Origin: Opitutaceae bacterium
GTDB lineage: Bacteria > Verrucomicrobiota > Verrucomicrobiia > Opitutales > Opitutaceae
Assembly: GCA_003164715.1 (NCBI GenBank)
Contig: PLTZ01000030.1
Location: 24,504 to 88,503, forward strand
Direction of reading: 5' to 3'
Length of the DNA stretch: 64,000 bases
Positions 8,261 to 17,079 of the stretch are shown here, one piece after another. Positions within the stretch are counted from its first letter, which is position 1. Every line of letters begins with the position of its first letter. The position numbers were made by a program, and so were the translations under genes. A model generated the notes under the pieces. That model was not told the origin of the DNA and did no database searches. It saw nothing but the letters and a program-made list of their open reading frames with translations.

Positions 8261-10018
8261 TCAGGCCTTTTTCCGGACGGCCGCTTCAACCCAGGCTTCC
8301 GCGTCATCAATCGGTATCTTGAGCACTTCCGGGGCGCCGCGCCACTTCATTTCGACGACGCCCTCCTTGATCCCGCGCCCCCCGACCGTGATCCTGAGCG
8401 GTATCCCGATCAGGTCGGCGTCCTTGAACTTGACGCCGGGCCTCTCCGCGCGGTCGTCGACCAGCACGTCGGCGCCGGCGCGCGCCGCCGCGGCGCCGAT
8501 CCTCCCCGCGATCACGGTCGCCGCGGTGTCCTGGGGGTCCAGCAGGCAGACCAGGACCTGGAAGGGCGCGATCGCCCAAGGCCAGATGATCCCGTCGCTG
8601 TCGTGGCTCTGCTCGATCACCGCCTGCATCGTGCGGCTGATGCCGATGCCGTAGCAGCCCATGACGAACAGGTGCTTCTCCTTGCGGTCGTCGGTGTAGC
8701 CCGCGTCGATCCTCTCGGAGTACTTGGTCCCGAGCTTGAAGATGTGCCCCACCTCGATGCCGCGGCGCACCTTGAGCGGCCTGCCGGAAAGCGGATCCGG
8801 CTCCCCGGCCTGCACGCGGCGGAAGTCCCCAAAGCGCGTGATCTCGAGGTCGCGCGAGACGCTGACACTCCTCAGGTGGAAGCCGTCCCGGTTCGCCCCC
8901 GTCGTGCCGTTGCCGATCAGGCGTATCGCGTGGTCGGCGTAGATCCCGGCGAGCGCGCCCGGGTTTCTGATCGTGCCCTTGACCGTCCCGAGGCTTCCGG
9001 GCTTGGCCCCCATGACCGGCTCGATCTCCTCCGGGGTCGCCGGCCGCAGGAGCGTGTAGCCGAGCGCACCCAGCTTCGCCTCCTCGAGCTCGTCGCAGCC
9101 CCTCAGGACGACGGCGAACGGCCGCCCGTCGCCGATGTAGACGAGCGTCTTGAACTGCGCGTTCGCCGGGACCCCGTAGGGGGGCGCCTCGAGGGCGGCG
9201 ATCGTGACGACGCCCGGCGTCGGGAACTCCTGAGGGGGGGCCCCGGGGGCGGCCTCGGCGAAGCCCTCGGGAACGAGGGCGCTTCGCGCCTTCTCCCGGT
9301 TCGCGGCGTAGCCGCTCTCCTCGTTGTAGAACAGGTCGTTGTCCCCGACCTCGGCCGGCACCATGAACTCGTGCGAGTAGCTGCCCCCCATGACCCCCGT
9401 GTCGGCCTCGACCGAGATCGCCTGGGCGCCGATCCGCCGGAAGAAGGACTCGTAGGCGGACTTCATCGCCAGGTAGCTGCGGATCGCCCCCTCGTCGTCG
9501 GCGTCAAACGAGTACGCGTCCATCATGACGAACTCCCTGGCCCTCATCAGGCCGAAGCGCGGGCGGATCTCGTTGCGGAACTTGGTCCCGATCTGGAAGA
9601 AGCACTTCGGGAGGTCCCGGTAGCTCGAGATCTCCGCCTTGACGAGCGGGGTGATGACCTCCTCGTGGGTCGGCCCGAGGACGAATTCCGGCTCCTTGGG
9701 CGCGCGCTTCTCGGCGCCCGCGCTGTCCGCCCGGAACATGATCTCCCTGACCGGGCCCCACCGCGGCCCCTCCGCCCAGAACTCGGCCGGGTGGATGTGG
9801 GGCATCGACAGCTCGATCGCGCCCGAGCGCTCCATCTCCTCACGGCAGATGCGGGTGAGCTTCTGCATCACGCGAAGGCCGAGGGGCAGGTAGGTGTACA
9901 GGCCGCCCCCGAGCTTGCGCACGAGCCCGGCCCGGATGAGCAGCTTGTGCGAGGCGATCTCGGCGTCCGCAGGGCTTTCCTTGAGCGTGGGGATAAAATA
10001 GCGCGACCAGAATTTCAT
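8261..10018 (-). CDS. proS: Prolyl-tRNA synthetase (bacterial ProS type with editing domain)
   Basis: 585 aa. It charges tRNA-Pro with proline in the cytoplasm. The class II core is clear: motif 1 region GLYTYLPLGLRVMQKL, motif 2 KFRNEIRPRFGLMRAREF and motif 3 GCYGIGISRTMQAV. A long insertion at about residues 225-400 separates motifs 2 and 3; this is the INS editing domain of the bacterial type, which clears Ala-tRNA-Pro. The C-terminal anticodon-binding domain holds LVDDRAERPGVKFKDADLIG. Length is normal. The start ATG MKFWSRYFIPTLKE is the family's usual beginning. Confidence 0.96.
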   Translation of the reverse strand: MKFWSRYFIPTLKESPADAEIASHKLLIRAGLVRKLGGGLYTYLPLGLRVMQKLTRICREEMERSGAIELSMPHIHPAEFWAEGPRWGPVREIMFRADSAGAEKRAPKEPEFVLGPTHEEVITPLVKAEISSYRDLPKCFFQIGTKFRNEIRPRFGLMRAREFVMMDAYSFDADDEGAIRSYLAMKSAYESFFRRIGAQAISVEADTGVMGGSYSHEFMVPAEVGDNDLFYNEESGYAANREKARSALVPEGFAEAAPGAPPQEFPTPGVVTIAALEAPPYGVPANAQFKTLVYIGDGRPFAVVLRGCDELEEAKLGALGYTLLRPATPEEIEPVMGAKPGSLGTVKGTIRNPGALAGIYADHAIRLIGNGTTGANRDGFHLRSVSVSRDLEITRFGDFRRVQAGEPDPLSGRPLKVRRGIEVGHIFKLGTKYSERIDAGYTDDRKEKHLFVMGCYGIGISRTMQAVIEQSHDSDGIIWPWAIAPFQVLVCLLDPQDTAATVIAGRIGAAAARAGADVLVDDRAERPGVKFKDADLIGIPLRITVGGRGIKEGVVEMKWRGAPEVLKIPIDDAEAWVEAAVRKKA

Positions 10019-10150
10019 CAGGATGGTACAGCCAAGAAAGGCCCGGGGCCGATGGCAACACGCGAAAACGTTTGTTGCCTATTGGGCGGCGCCGTAATGG
10101 CCTTTATCAACTGTATGAGCGCAGCCCCAAAGGAGCGGAAACCGTGGCCG

Positions 10151-10729
10151 ATGAAGTGGATCGTGGTCGCGATCCTGGTGTTCATCCCCGTCTACACCTA
10201 CCTGACCCTGCACTTCCGCCGCCCGGGACCCTCGTTCAACCCTTACCGGGACATGCGCGACCGCGCCGATGTCATCCGGCTGCTGAAGGCCGGCTACCGG
10301 CGCGTGTCGATTGACGCCAGCCGCCTGGTCGACGATGACGTACCGAGGGCGGCCTCGGCCGGCGCCCCCGCCCCCGGGGGGCTTCCCGACGAGCTGAGGA
10401 AAACGCTCGTCGAGTCCCCACTCCTGCCGCTTGAGGTCAACTCCGTGTCGGCGGCGCCGACGGCCGTCGCCGGCATCGGCTACTCGATCGCGCTCACGTA
10501 CACGATCCCCGACAACAAGCGCCAGCTCTCGGGGGCCCACCTGTACGAGCGCACGGGCGAGGTGGTCATCGTCGCGGACTTTGAGCGCCTGGCCGGGGGG
10601 CTCCTCTCGAGGACGCGCGAGGGGGCGGCGCTCCTTGAGGTCCCGCCGGGCTCGCTGAAGCCGGGCACCTACAAGGTGACGCTCGTCGGGGAGCGCGCGT
10701 CGCGCTCGTGGCCGCTGAGCGTGCGCTAG
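10151..10729 (+). CDS. Hypothetical protein with N-terminal membrane anchor
   Basis: 192 aa. The ORF-track entry (8603-10729) runs antisense through proS; only its last part is real. I choose the ATG at 10151 (MKWIVVAILVFIPVYTYLTLHF) because it starts a clean membrane anchor and has AGGAG at 10131; ATGs at 10052, 10097 and 10115 are in frame as alternatives. After the anchor comes FRRPGPSFNPYRDMRDRADVIRLLKAGYRRVSID, then a beta-rich domain ending SLKPGTYKVTLVGERASRSWPLSVR, which looks like an Ig-type fold facing the periplasm. Family unknown. It precedes argA by 69 bp on the same strand. Confidence 0.65.
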   Translation: MKWIVVAILVFIPVYTYLTLHFRRPGPSFNPYRDMRDRADVIRLLKAGYRRVSIDASRLVDDDVPRAASAGAPAPGGLPDELRKTLVESPLLPLEVNSVSAAPTAVAGIGYSIALTYTIPDNKRQLSGAHLYERTGEVVIVADFERLAGGLLSRTREGAALLEVPPGSLKPGTYKVTLVGERASRSWPLSVR

Positions 10730-10798
10730 GGCGGGCGCTTCCCCGTTGAGAGGTCCCTTGACGAAACGCGCCGCTTCCCTGAGAACGCCCTTCTGCAC

Positions 10799-12142
10799 AT
10801 GACCAACGAAAACGGTCAACCTTCCCCCGCCGCCCCTTCGACCGCACAGGCGACGACCATCAAGCCCACGGACCTCCGCGGGATCCTCCAGTACGTCCCC
10901 AGGTTCCAGGGCCAGATCTTCGTCATCGCGATCGACGGCTCCATCGTCGCCGACGAGAATTTCGGCAACCTGCTGGTCGACATCGCCGTCCTTCGGAGCC
11001 TCGGGATCAAGGTTGTCCTGGTGCACGGGATCGGCCACCAGCTCCAGGAGCTTTCCGCGCTGAGGGGCGTGCCCATATCGAACAGCGACGGCACCGGCGT
11101 CACGGACGCGGCGACGCTCGACCTTTCCATCCGTGCCTCCTCGCGCGTCGCGCATCTGATCCTCGAGGGGCTGACCGGCAGCTCGCTCAAGGCAGCGATC
11201 ACCAACGCCGTCCGCGTGGTTCCGGTCGGCATCCTGAAGGGGATCGACCAGCAGCTGACGGGCAAGGTGGACCGGATCGACATGGACCTGCTGACGATGC
11301 TGATCGAGCGCCAGGTCGTGCCGCTCATCTCCCCGGTCGCGTTCGGCCCGGACGGCAAGTCCCTGCGGGTCAACTCCGACCTCCTCGCCGCCGAGACGGC
11401 GCAGGCCCTTCAGGCGACGAAGATCATCTACCTGGCGCCGACGCCGGGTCTGGAGATCGAGGGCAACGTGAGGCACGAGATCTCGGTGGATGCCCTGCGC
11501 ACGCTCCTGAGCGAGCATCCGGAGCAGATCGCGGAGACCAGCCGCAGCAAGGCCACGCACGCGGTGCGGGCGATCGAGTCGGGGACCGCGCGGGTCCACG
11601 TCGTCGACGGCCGCGTCTTCGACGGTCTCCTGAACGAGATCTTCTCGAACGAGGGGGTCGGCTCGCTCGTCTACGGCAACGACTACCAGCAGATCCGCAA
11701 GGCGACGCGCCGGGACGCGAGGCTCCTCTACAACCTGACGAGGAACGCCGTCAGGCGCGAGGAGCTGATCCACCGCACCCAGCAGGCGATCGAGAAGAAC
11801 ATCGACGATTTCTTCGTGTTCGAGGTGGACGAGGCCGTCATCGCGTGCGTGACGCTCATGTTCTACCCCGACCAGCCCGAGACGGCCGAGATCGGGTCGC
11901 TCTACGTGCTGCCCTTCTACCACAACCGGGGGATCGGCAAGAAGATGGTGGAGTACGCGTGCCTCCAGGCGAAGGAGCGGGGTGCGAAGCGGGTCATCGC
12001 CCTCTCGACCCAGAGCTTCGGGTTCTTCAGCAACGTGTGCGGGTTCGAGGAGAGCACGAAGGAGATCCTTCCCGAGGCGAGGCTCAAGCAGTACGACGAG
12101 AGCGGGCGCAACGCCAGGGTCCTGACGAGAGATATCCCGTAA
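10799..12142 (+). CDS. argA: Amino-acid N-acetyltransferase (N-acetylglutamate synthase)
   Basis: 447 aa. It transfers acetyl from acetyl-CoA to glutamate, the first step of arginine synthesis. Residues about 40-290 form an amino-acid-kinase-like domain (FVIAIDGSIVADENFGNLLVDIAVLRS, VLVHGIGHQL), the site of arginine feedback in the ArgA family. Residues about 295-445 form a GNAT domain (IGSLYVLPFYHNRGIGKKMVEYA, SFGFFSNVCGFEE). The two-domain layout and length match ArgA of E. coli (443 aa). The first 25 residues are low-complexity. No other arg gene is nearby. Confidence 0.9.
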   Translation: MTNENGQPSPAAPSTAQATTIKPTDLRGILQYVPRFQGQIFVIAIDGSIVADENFGNLLVDIAVLRSLGIKVVLVHGIGHQLQELSALRGVPISNSDGTGVTDAATLDLSIRASSRVAHLILEGLTGSSLKAAITNAVRVVPVGILKGIDQQLTGKVDRIDMDLLTMLIERQVVPLISPVAFGPDGKSLRVNSDLLAAETAQALQATKIIYLAPTPGLEIEGNVRHEISVDALRTLLSEHPEQIAETSRSKATHAVRAIESGTARVHVVDGRVFDGLLNEIFSNEGVGSLVYGNDYQQIRKATRRDARLLYNLTRNAVRREELIHRTQQAIEKNIDDFFVFEVDEAVIACVTLMFYPDQPETAEIGSLYVLPFYHNRGIGKKMVEYACLQAKERGAKRVIALSTQSFGFFSNVCGFEESTKEILPEARLKQYDESGRNARVLTRDIP

Positions 12143-12188
12143 CCAAAACGCCGATGCGGCGTCTATGGTTTCGTACATTATCCTTCCC

Positions 12189-12581
12189 ATGATTCCCTAC
12201 ACACTCAAAGACATCCCCCTCTACAGGCCTCTCCCGCTGCTTCGCGCGGCGGCCGGCGCGGCGGCGCTGGCGTCCGTCCTCGTCCTCACCTCCGGCTGCG
12301 TGGTCGCCGTCCGTCCGGCGCCCGTCGCCACCGTCTACGCCGAACCCGCCGAGGTCGTCGTAACCGAGGAGCCACCCGCGCCCGTCGCGGAGATTGTCGG
12401 CGTCGCCCCCGGTCCCGGCTTCATCTGGATCGGCGGCTACTACCACTGGTACGGCAACCGCTGGGTTTGGTACCGCGGCCACTATGAGCGCCCGCCCCAC
12501 CCAGGCGCAGTCTGGGCGCGCGCGCGCTACGAGTTCCGCGGCGGCAGGCGCGTTTACATCCGCGGATACTGGCGCCAATAA
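12189..12581 (+). CDS. YXWGXW/WXXGXW-repeat lipoprotein
   Basis: 130 aa from the ATG at 12189; an in-frame ATG at 12165 is possible. A hydrophobic leader ends in the lipobox LTSGC, predicting lipidation and export. A Pro/Val/Glu-rich linker follows, and then an aromatic repeat region (WIGGYYHWYGNRWVWYRGHYERPP and VYIRGYWRQ) typical of short WXXGXW/YXWGXW proteins found in many Gram-negative envelopes. Function is unknown; cell-surface or periplasmic binding is assumed. It converges closely with the RidA gene (6 bp). Confidence 0.75.
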   Translation: MIPYTLKDIPLYRPLPLLRAAAGAAALASVLVLTSGCVVAVRPAPVATVYAEPAEVVVTEEPPAPVAEIVGVAPGPGFIWIGGYYHWYGNRWVWYRGHYERPPHPGAVWARARYEFRGGRRVYIRGYWRQ

Positions 12582-12587
12582 TCGGCG

Positions 12588-13052
12588 CTAGTCCCTCACC
12601 TCGACGACCGCCTGGATCTCGGCGGTCGCCCCCCTGGGCAGCCCGTTCACGGCCACCGCGGCCCTCGCGTGGCGCCCCGCCTCGCCGAACACCTTGACGA
12701 AGAGGTCGCTCGCGCCGTTGATCACGGCCGGGCTGTCCGCAAACCCGTCGACGGCGTTCACGAACCCGCTGACGAAGACGATCCGGGCCACCCGGTCGAG
12801 CGACCCCAGGGCCGCCTTCACGTTGGCGAGCGTGTTGAGGGCGCAGTTCTCGGCCGCCTTCGCGCCGCTCTGGACCGTCTGCTCGCGCCCCACCGCTCCG
12901 GCGTGCGTGAGCTTGCCGTCGATGATCGGAAGCGTGCCGGCGCAGTACAGGAGGCTCCCCGTCTGCACCGACGGAACGTAGCTTCCGGCGGCGGCCGGAG
13001 GCGGGGGAAGGACGAGGCCGAGTTCGGCGAGCTTGGATTCCGGGTGGGTCAT
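12588..13052 (-). CDS. RidA/YjgF-family protein
   Basis: 154 aa from MTHPESKLAELGLVLPPP; the ORF-track start is 40 codons too early. RidA proteins hydrolyse reactive enamine/imine intermediates released by PLP enzymes. Visible family features are LLYCAGTLPIIDGKL, the helix ENCALNTLANVKAALGSLDRV and the terminal LPRGATAEIQAVVEV. The C-terminal arginine position (usually an R in the ARSAVGVA-like segment) reads RHARAAVAVNGLPRGA, the form seen in the longer RidA subfamily. Catalytic activity is therefore likely but not certain. It is divergent from the purine permease with a 100 bp shared upstream region. Confidence 0.85.
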   Translation of the reverse strand: MTHPESKLAELGLVLPPPPAAAGSYVPSVQTGSLLYCAGTLPIIDGKLTHAGAVGREQTVQSGAKAAENCALNTLANVKAALGSLDRVARIVFVSGFVNAVDGFADSPAVINGASDLFVKVFGEAGRHARAAVAVNGLPRGATAEIQAVVEVRD

Positions 13053-13152
13053 TGAGTCCACTCTTGCCCGCGCCGGAAGAATTTCGAAGCAAAAACTGGC
13101 GTTGCACGGACCGGCCCGTTGCTCCACACACTTCCCGACCCACGGCCAACGC

Positions 13153-14487
13153 ATGGTATCACGCTTCTTCAAACTCGAAAGCCGCGGAACGACGCCGTTC
13201 CGGGAGTTTCAGGCCGGCCTGACGACCTTCGCGGCGATGGCCTACATCCTCGCGGTGAATCCGTCCATCCTGGCGAACACCGGCATGGACAAGGGCGCCC
13301 TGGTCACCGTCACCGCGATAACGGCCGCCGTCGCGACGACGCTCATGGCGCTCTTCACGAACTACCCGATCGCCATGGCGCCCGGGATGGGAATCAACGC
13401 GTTCTTCACGTTCACGATCTGCTTGGCGATGCACGTGCCCTGGAGCGAGGCGCTCGGCATGGTCCTCATTAACGGCGTCATCTTCCTGTCGCTCTCCGTC
13501 TCCGGCATCCGCGAGAAGATCATCGCCTCGATCCCGCTCGGGCTGAAGATCGCCGTGACCTGCGGCGTGGGCCTCTTCATCGCCTTCATCGGGCTGCAGA
13601 AGGGCGGCGTCATCGTGTCCAACCCCGCGACCTACGTCGGGCCGGGCGACTTCACGGCGGGTCCCGTCGCCCTCTGCCTTGCCGGGATCGTGCTCACGTC
13701 GCTCCTGGTCGCGCGCAAGGTGCCTGGGGCGATCGTCCTGAGCATCCTCGTGGTCACCGTCGCGGGGCTCTTCACTCCCGACGGGGCGGCCGGCAGGGTG
13801 ACCGACCTGAGCAAGGGGGTCTTCGCGTACCCGGTCTCCGCCGCGCCCGTGTTCTGGAAGCTGACCTTCGGCTTCCTCAGGAGCTGGGAGAAGTTCCAAG
13901 CGGCCCTGCCCCTCATCTTCACGCTCCTCCTGGTCGACATGTTCGACAACATCGGGACCCTGATCGGGGTCACCAAGCGCGCCGGGCTACTCGACAAGGA
14001 GGGCCGCCTGCCGCGGGCGGGCCGCGCGCTCCTGGCCGACTCGATCGCGACCATCCTCTCGGCCCTGTGCGGCACCTCGACCGTCGTCAGCTACATCGAG
14101 TCCGCCTCCGGCGTCGAGGCGGGCGGCAGGACCGGCCTCACGGCCATCTGGGTGGCCGTGTTCATGCTGCTCGCCCTCTTCCTCACGCCGCTCATCCTGG
14201 CGGTACCGGCCTGCGCGACCGCGCCCGCGCTCGTCGTCGTCGGGATCTTCATGATGCAGTCCGTTGTGGAGATCGACATGACCCGGTTCGAGGACGCGGC
14301 CCCGGCGATCCTCACGATCTTCGCGATTCCGCTCACCTTCAGCATCGCGAAGGGTATTGGGATCGGGCTCATCTGCTCGGTCCTGCTCGGGATCGGGCTC
14401 GGCAAGGCGCGCGCGATCCCTCCGATCGGCTACGCCGTGGCCGCCATGTTCTTCCTGTCGTTCTTCAAGATATGGCCCTTCCGGTGA
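13153..14487 (+). CDS. NCS2-type adenine/guanine/hypoxanthine permease (AzgA-like)
   Basis: 444 aa from MVSRFFKLESRGTTPFREFQ; 40 codons of the ORF track are dropped. It is an inner-membrane purine:proton symporter. The N-terminus RGTTPFREFQAGLTTFAAMAYIL, the APGMGINAFFTF motif and the LLVDMFDNIGTLIGVTKRAG segment are hallmarks of the AzgA/PbuG subgroup, followed by ALCGTSTVVSYIESASGVEAGGRTGLT. About 12-14 hydrophobic segments are present and the length is normal. With the secreted adenosine deaminase-like gene at 17072 and hpt at 29367 it suggests purine salvage from outside. Confidence 0.92.
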   Translation: MVSRFFKLESRGTTPFREFQAGLTTFAAMAYILAVNPSILANTGMDKGALVTVTAITAAVATTLMALFTNYPIAMAPGMGINAFFTFTICLAMHVPWSEALGMVLINGVIFLSLSVSGIREKIIASIPLGLKIAVTCGVGLFIAFIGLQKGGVIVSNPATYVGPGDFTAGPVALCLAGIVLTSLLVARKVPGAIVLSILVVTVAGLFTPDGAAGRVTDLSKGVFAYPVSAAPVFWKLTFGFLRSWEKFQAALPLIFTLLLVDMFDNIGTLIGVTKRAGLLDKEGRLPRAGRALLADSIATILSALCGTSTVVSYIESASGVEAGGRTGLTAIWVAVFMLLALFLTPLILAVPACATAPALVVVGIFMMQSVVEIDMTRFEDAAPAILTIFAIPLTFSIAKGIGIGLICSVLLGIGLGKARAIPPIGYAVAAMFFLSFFKIWPFR

Positions 14488-14504
14488 AGGAGTAAGGCAG
14501 CGCC

Positions 14505-16199
14505 ATGTCCAGGACCACGGCAAGGTTCGTCTTCGCGCTCACGAGCGCGTTCTTTGCGGTGTTCTTCCTGTGGCCGATCCTGCAGATCCTGAAGGGCGGA
14601 TTCACGGACGAGAACGGCCGGCCGACCCTCGCGTTCCTGGAGGCCCTCCTGAGCGACCCGACCTACCTTGGGGCGCTCATGAATTCGTTCCTGCTCGCGT
14701 GCGCCGGGACGGCGATGGCGTTTCTGATCGCGCTCCCGCTCGCCGCCGTCTCGGACCGCTTCCTGTTCCCCTTCAAGGGGTTTCTAAATTCCGCGGTCCT
14801 GATCCCCATGATCCTTCCGCCCTTCGTCGGGGCAATAGGCATCAAGCAGATCTTCGGCCAGTACGGGTCCGTGAACACACTCCTGATCGACCTGGGCCTC
14901 AGGCCCCGCGGCTGGACGTTCGACTGGTTCGCGGCGAACCAGTTCTGGGGCGTCGCTGTGGTCGAGGCGCTCTCGCTCTACCCGATCATCTACCTTAATG
15001 CCGTCGCCGCGCTGGCGAACGTCGACCCGGCCATGGAGGAGGCGGCCCAGAACCTCGGCTGCACGGGCCTGAGGCGCTTCCGCAGGATCACGCTGCCGCT
15101 CATCCACCCCGGCCTGTTCGCGGGCGGCACGATCGTTTTCATCTGGGTCTTCACGGAACTCGGCACGCCGCTGGTCTTCGACTACTCGAAGGTGACGAGC
15201 GTCCAGATCTATTACGGCCTGAAGGACATCGGCGGAAACCCGTTCCCGTACACGCTTGTCGCCGTGATGCTCGCAAGCTCGGTGGCGATCTACGCGGTCG
15301 GCAAGGGCGTCTTCGGCAGGACGGGCCACGCGATGATGGCCAAGGCGACGGCGACCGGCGGCGCGCGCGCGCTGCCGCGGCCCCAGGCGTGGCTCTGCAC
15401 GCTCCTCTTCTGCGCGGTCACGCTTGTCGCGATCCTTCCGCACCTGGGCGTCGTGCTGATCGCGTCGTCAAAGGATTGGTACGCAAGCGTGCTCCCGACG
15501 GGCCCCACGCTCGACAATTACCGGGCCGCGCTCGGGCACGAGCTGACGGTTCCCGCGATCGCAAACAGCCTGAAGTACGCGAGCGTCTCGACCGTGATCG
15601 ACGTGTTCCTCGGCGTCGCGATCGCCTACGTCGTGGTCCGCACCAAGATGGCCGGCCGGCACGTGCTCGACTTCCTCGCGATGCTGCCGCTCGCGGTCCC
15701 CGGGATCGTGCTCGCGTTCGGCTACCTCGCCATGTCGCACGAGGGGCGCCTCTTCGCGTTCATCAACCCGGTGCGCAACCCCACGGTGCTGCTCATCGTC
15801 GCCTACTCGATCCGCAGGCTCCCCTACGTCGTGCGCTCGGCCGCGGCCGGCTTCCAGCAGACGAGCCCGGTGCTCGAGGAGGCGGCGGAGAACCTCGGCT
15901 GCCCGCCGCTGCGGGCGATGGTGCGGATCACGCTGCCGCTCATCGCGGCGAACCTGATGGCGGGAGCGCTCCTTGCGTTCGCCTTCGCGATGCTCGAGGT
16001 GAGCGACTCGATCATCCTCGCCCAGAAGATGGTCTATTTCCCGATCACGAAGGCCATCCTCGAGCTCTTCCAACTCCTCGGCGACGGCAAGTTCCTCGCG
16101 TGCGCGCTCGGAGTCTGGGCAATGATCTTCCTCGGGACCATGGTCGCAGGGGCGAGTATCCTCCTCGGCAAGCGCCTGGGGGTCCTCTTCCGGGTGTGA
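14505..16199 (+). CDS. ABC transporter permease, two fused BPD domains (iron(III)/FbpB-like)
   Basis: 564 aa. Two membrane domains of the binding-protein-dependent type are fused in tandem, each with an EAA loop: EEAAQNLGCTGLRRFRRITLPL at about residue 177 and EEAAENLGCPPLRAMVRITLPL at about residue 460. This is the layout of FbpB/SfuB/ThiP-type permeases for ferric iron, thiamine or similar ligands. No ATPase or binding protein is adjacent. Plausible partners (solute-binding protein and ATPase) lie 10 kb away at 26522-29230. It starts 18 bp after the purine permease, so the two may share a transcript. Confidence 0.88.
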   Translation: MSRTTARFVFALTSAFFAVFFLWPILQILKGGFTDENGRPTLAFLEALLSDPTYLGALMNSFLLACAGTAMAFLIALPLAAVSDRFLFPFKGFLNSAVLIPMILPPFVGAIGIKQIFGQYGSVNTLLIDLGLRPRGWTFDWFAANQFWGVAVVEALSLYPIIYLNAVAALANVDPAMEEAAQNLGCTGLRRFRRITLPLIHPGLFAGGTIVFIWVFTELGTPLVFDYSKVTSVQIYYGLKDIGGNPFPYTLVAVMLASSVAIYAVGKGVFGRTGHAMMAKATATGGARALPRPQAWLCTLLFCAVTLVAILPHLGVVLIASSKDWYASVLPTGPTLDNYRAALGHELTVPAIANSLKYASVSTVIDVFLGVAIAYVVVRTKMAGRHVLDFLAMLPLAVPGIVLAFGYLAMSHEGRLFAFINPVRNPTVLLIVAYSIRRLPYVVRSAAAGFQQTSPVLEEAAENLGCPPLRAMVRITLPLIAANLMAGALLAFAFAMLEVSDSIILAQKMVYFPITKAILELFQLLGDGKFLACALGVWAMIFLGTMVAGASILLGKRLGVLFRV

Positions 16200-16221
16200 C
16201 CCCGCGGCGCGACGCACCCGG

Positions 16222-17079
16222 ATGACGCTCCTGCTGATCGTCTCAGTCATCTGGGCCTTCTCCTTCGGCCTTATCAAGGGCCTCGGCGGGCTCGACCCCA
16301 CGGCGATCGCCGCGGTCCGCCTCATGATCTCGCTCCTTGTGTTCGCCCCATTCCTGCGACCCCGGCCGCTCGGGGCGGCGCGGATGGCCCGCCTTGCCGC
16401 CATCGGCGCGGTGCAGTTCGGGGCCGTCTACATCCTCTACCTGCGTGCGTACGCCCACCTCCACGCCTTCGAGGTCGCCCTCTTCACCATCACGACGCCC
16501 CTCTTCGTGGCGTTCCTGGACGCGCTCCTTGAGCGCCGGTGGCGCCTGAGCTACGCAGCGGCGGCGGCGCTGTCCGTCGCCGGGGCGGGCGTCGTCCTGT
16601 GGACGTCCGTGGGCGACGCGGGGATCCTCGGCGGCTTCGTGCTCGTTCAGCTTTCGAACCTCTGCTTCGCCGCCGGCCAGCTGGCGTGGCGGCGCGAGAG
16701 GGCCCGCCTGCCTGCCGGCTCGGGCGACGCGTCGGTGTTCGCGCTGCTCTTCGCGGGCGCGCTCGCGCTCACGCTCGCGGTCTCGCTGGCCGCGACGGAC
16801 TGGAGCGCCTTCACCCCGGGGCCCGGCCAGTGGGCCACGATCGCCTACCTTGGCGCCGTCGCCTCCGGGGCGGGCTTCTTCCTCTGGAACGTCGGGGCGA
16901 CGCGCGTCAACGCGGGCGCCCTGGCCGCGTTCAACAACGCGAAGATCCCGCTCGGGATCGCGTGCTCGATCGTCGTCTTCGGGGAGAAGGCGGACCTGGC
17001 ACGGCTCGCCGCGGGGGGCGCGCTCATGGCCCTCGGCGTGTGGGTGGCCGGCGCGGGCCGTGAGGGTTCGGTCAGTTGA
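16222..17079 (+). CDS. EamA/DMT-family transporter
   Basis: 285 aa with about ten hydrophobic segments and the EamA internal duplication (first half IVSVIWAFSFGLIKGLGGLDP, second half beginning LVQLSNLCFAAGQLAW). Drug/metabolite exporters of this family move amino acids, nucleobases or other metabolites; the substrate cannot be told from sequence. It follows the fused ABC permease by 22 bp. Its 3' end overlaps the convergent adenosine deaminase-like gene by 8 bp. Confidence 0.88.
   Translation: MTLLLIVSVIWAFSFGLIKGLGGLDPTAIAAVRLMISLLVFAPFLRPRPLGAARMARLAAIGAVQFGAVYILYLRAYAHLHAFEVALFTITTPLFVAFLDALLERRWRLSYAAAAALSVAGAGVVLWTSVGDAGILGGFVLVQLSNLCFAAGQLAWRRERARLPAGSGDASVFALLFAGALALTLAVSLAATDWSAFTPGPGQWATIAYLGAVASGAGFFLWNVGATRVNAGALAAFNNAKIPLGIACSIVVFGEKADLARLAAGGALMALGVWVAGAGREGSVS

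Noticed and set aside
8603-10729. 708-aa plus-strand ORF across proS
   Set aside because: High-GC shadow: antisense to a well-conserved proS with no domain; only its last part (from 10151) reads as a real protein.
10079-12190. 703-aa minus-strand ORF opposite argA
   Set aside because: Antisense to a clear N-acetylglutamate synthase; composition is Arg/Asp/Val-rich shadow type with no domain.
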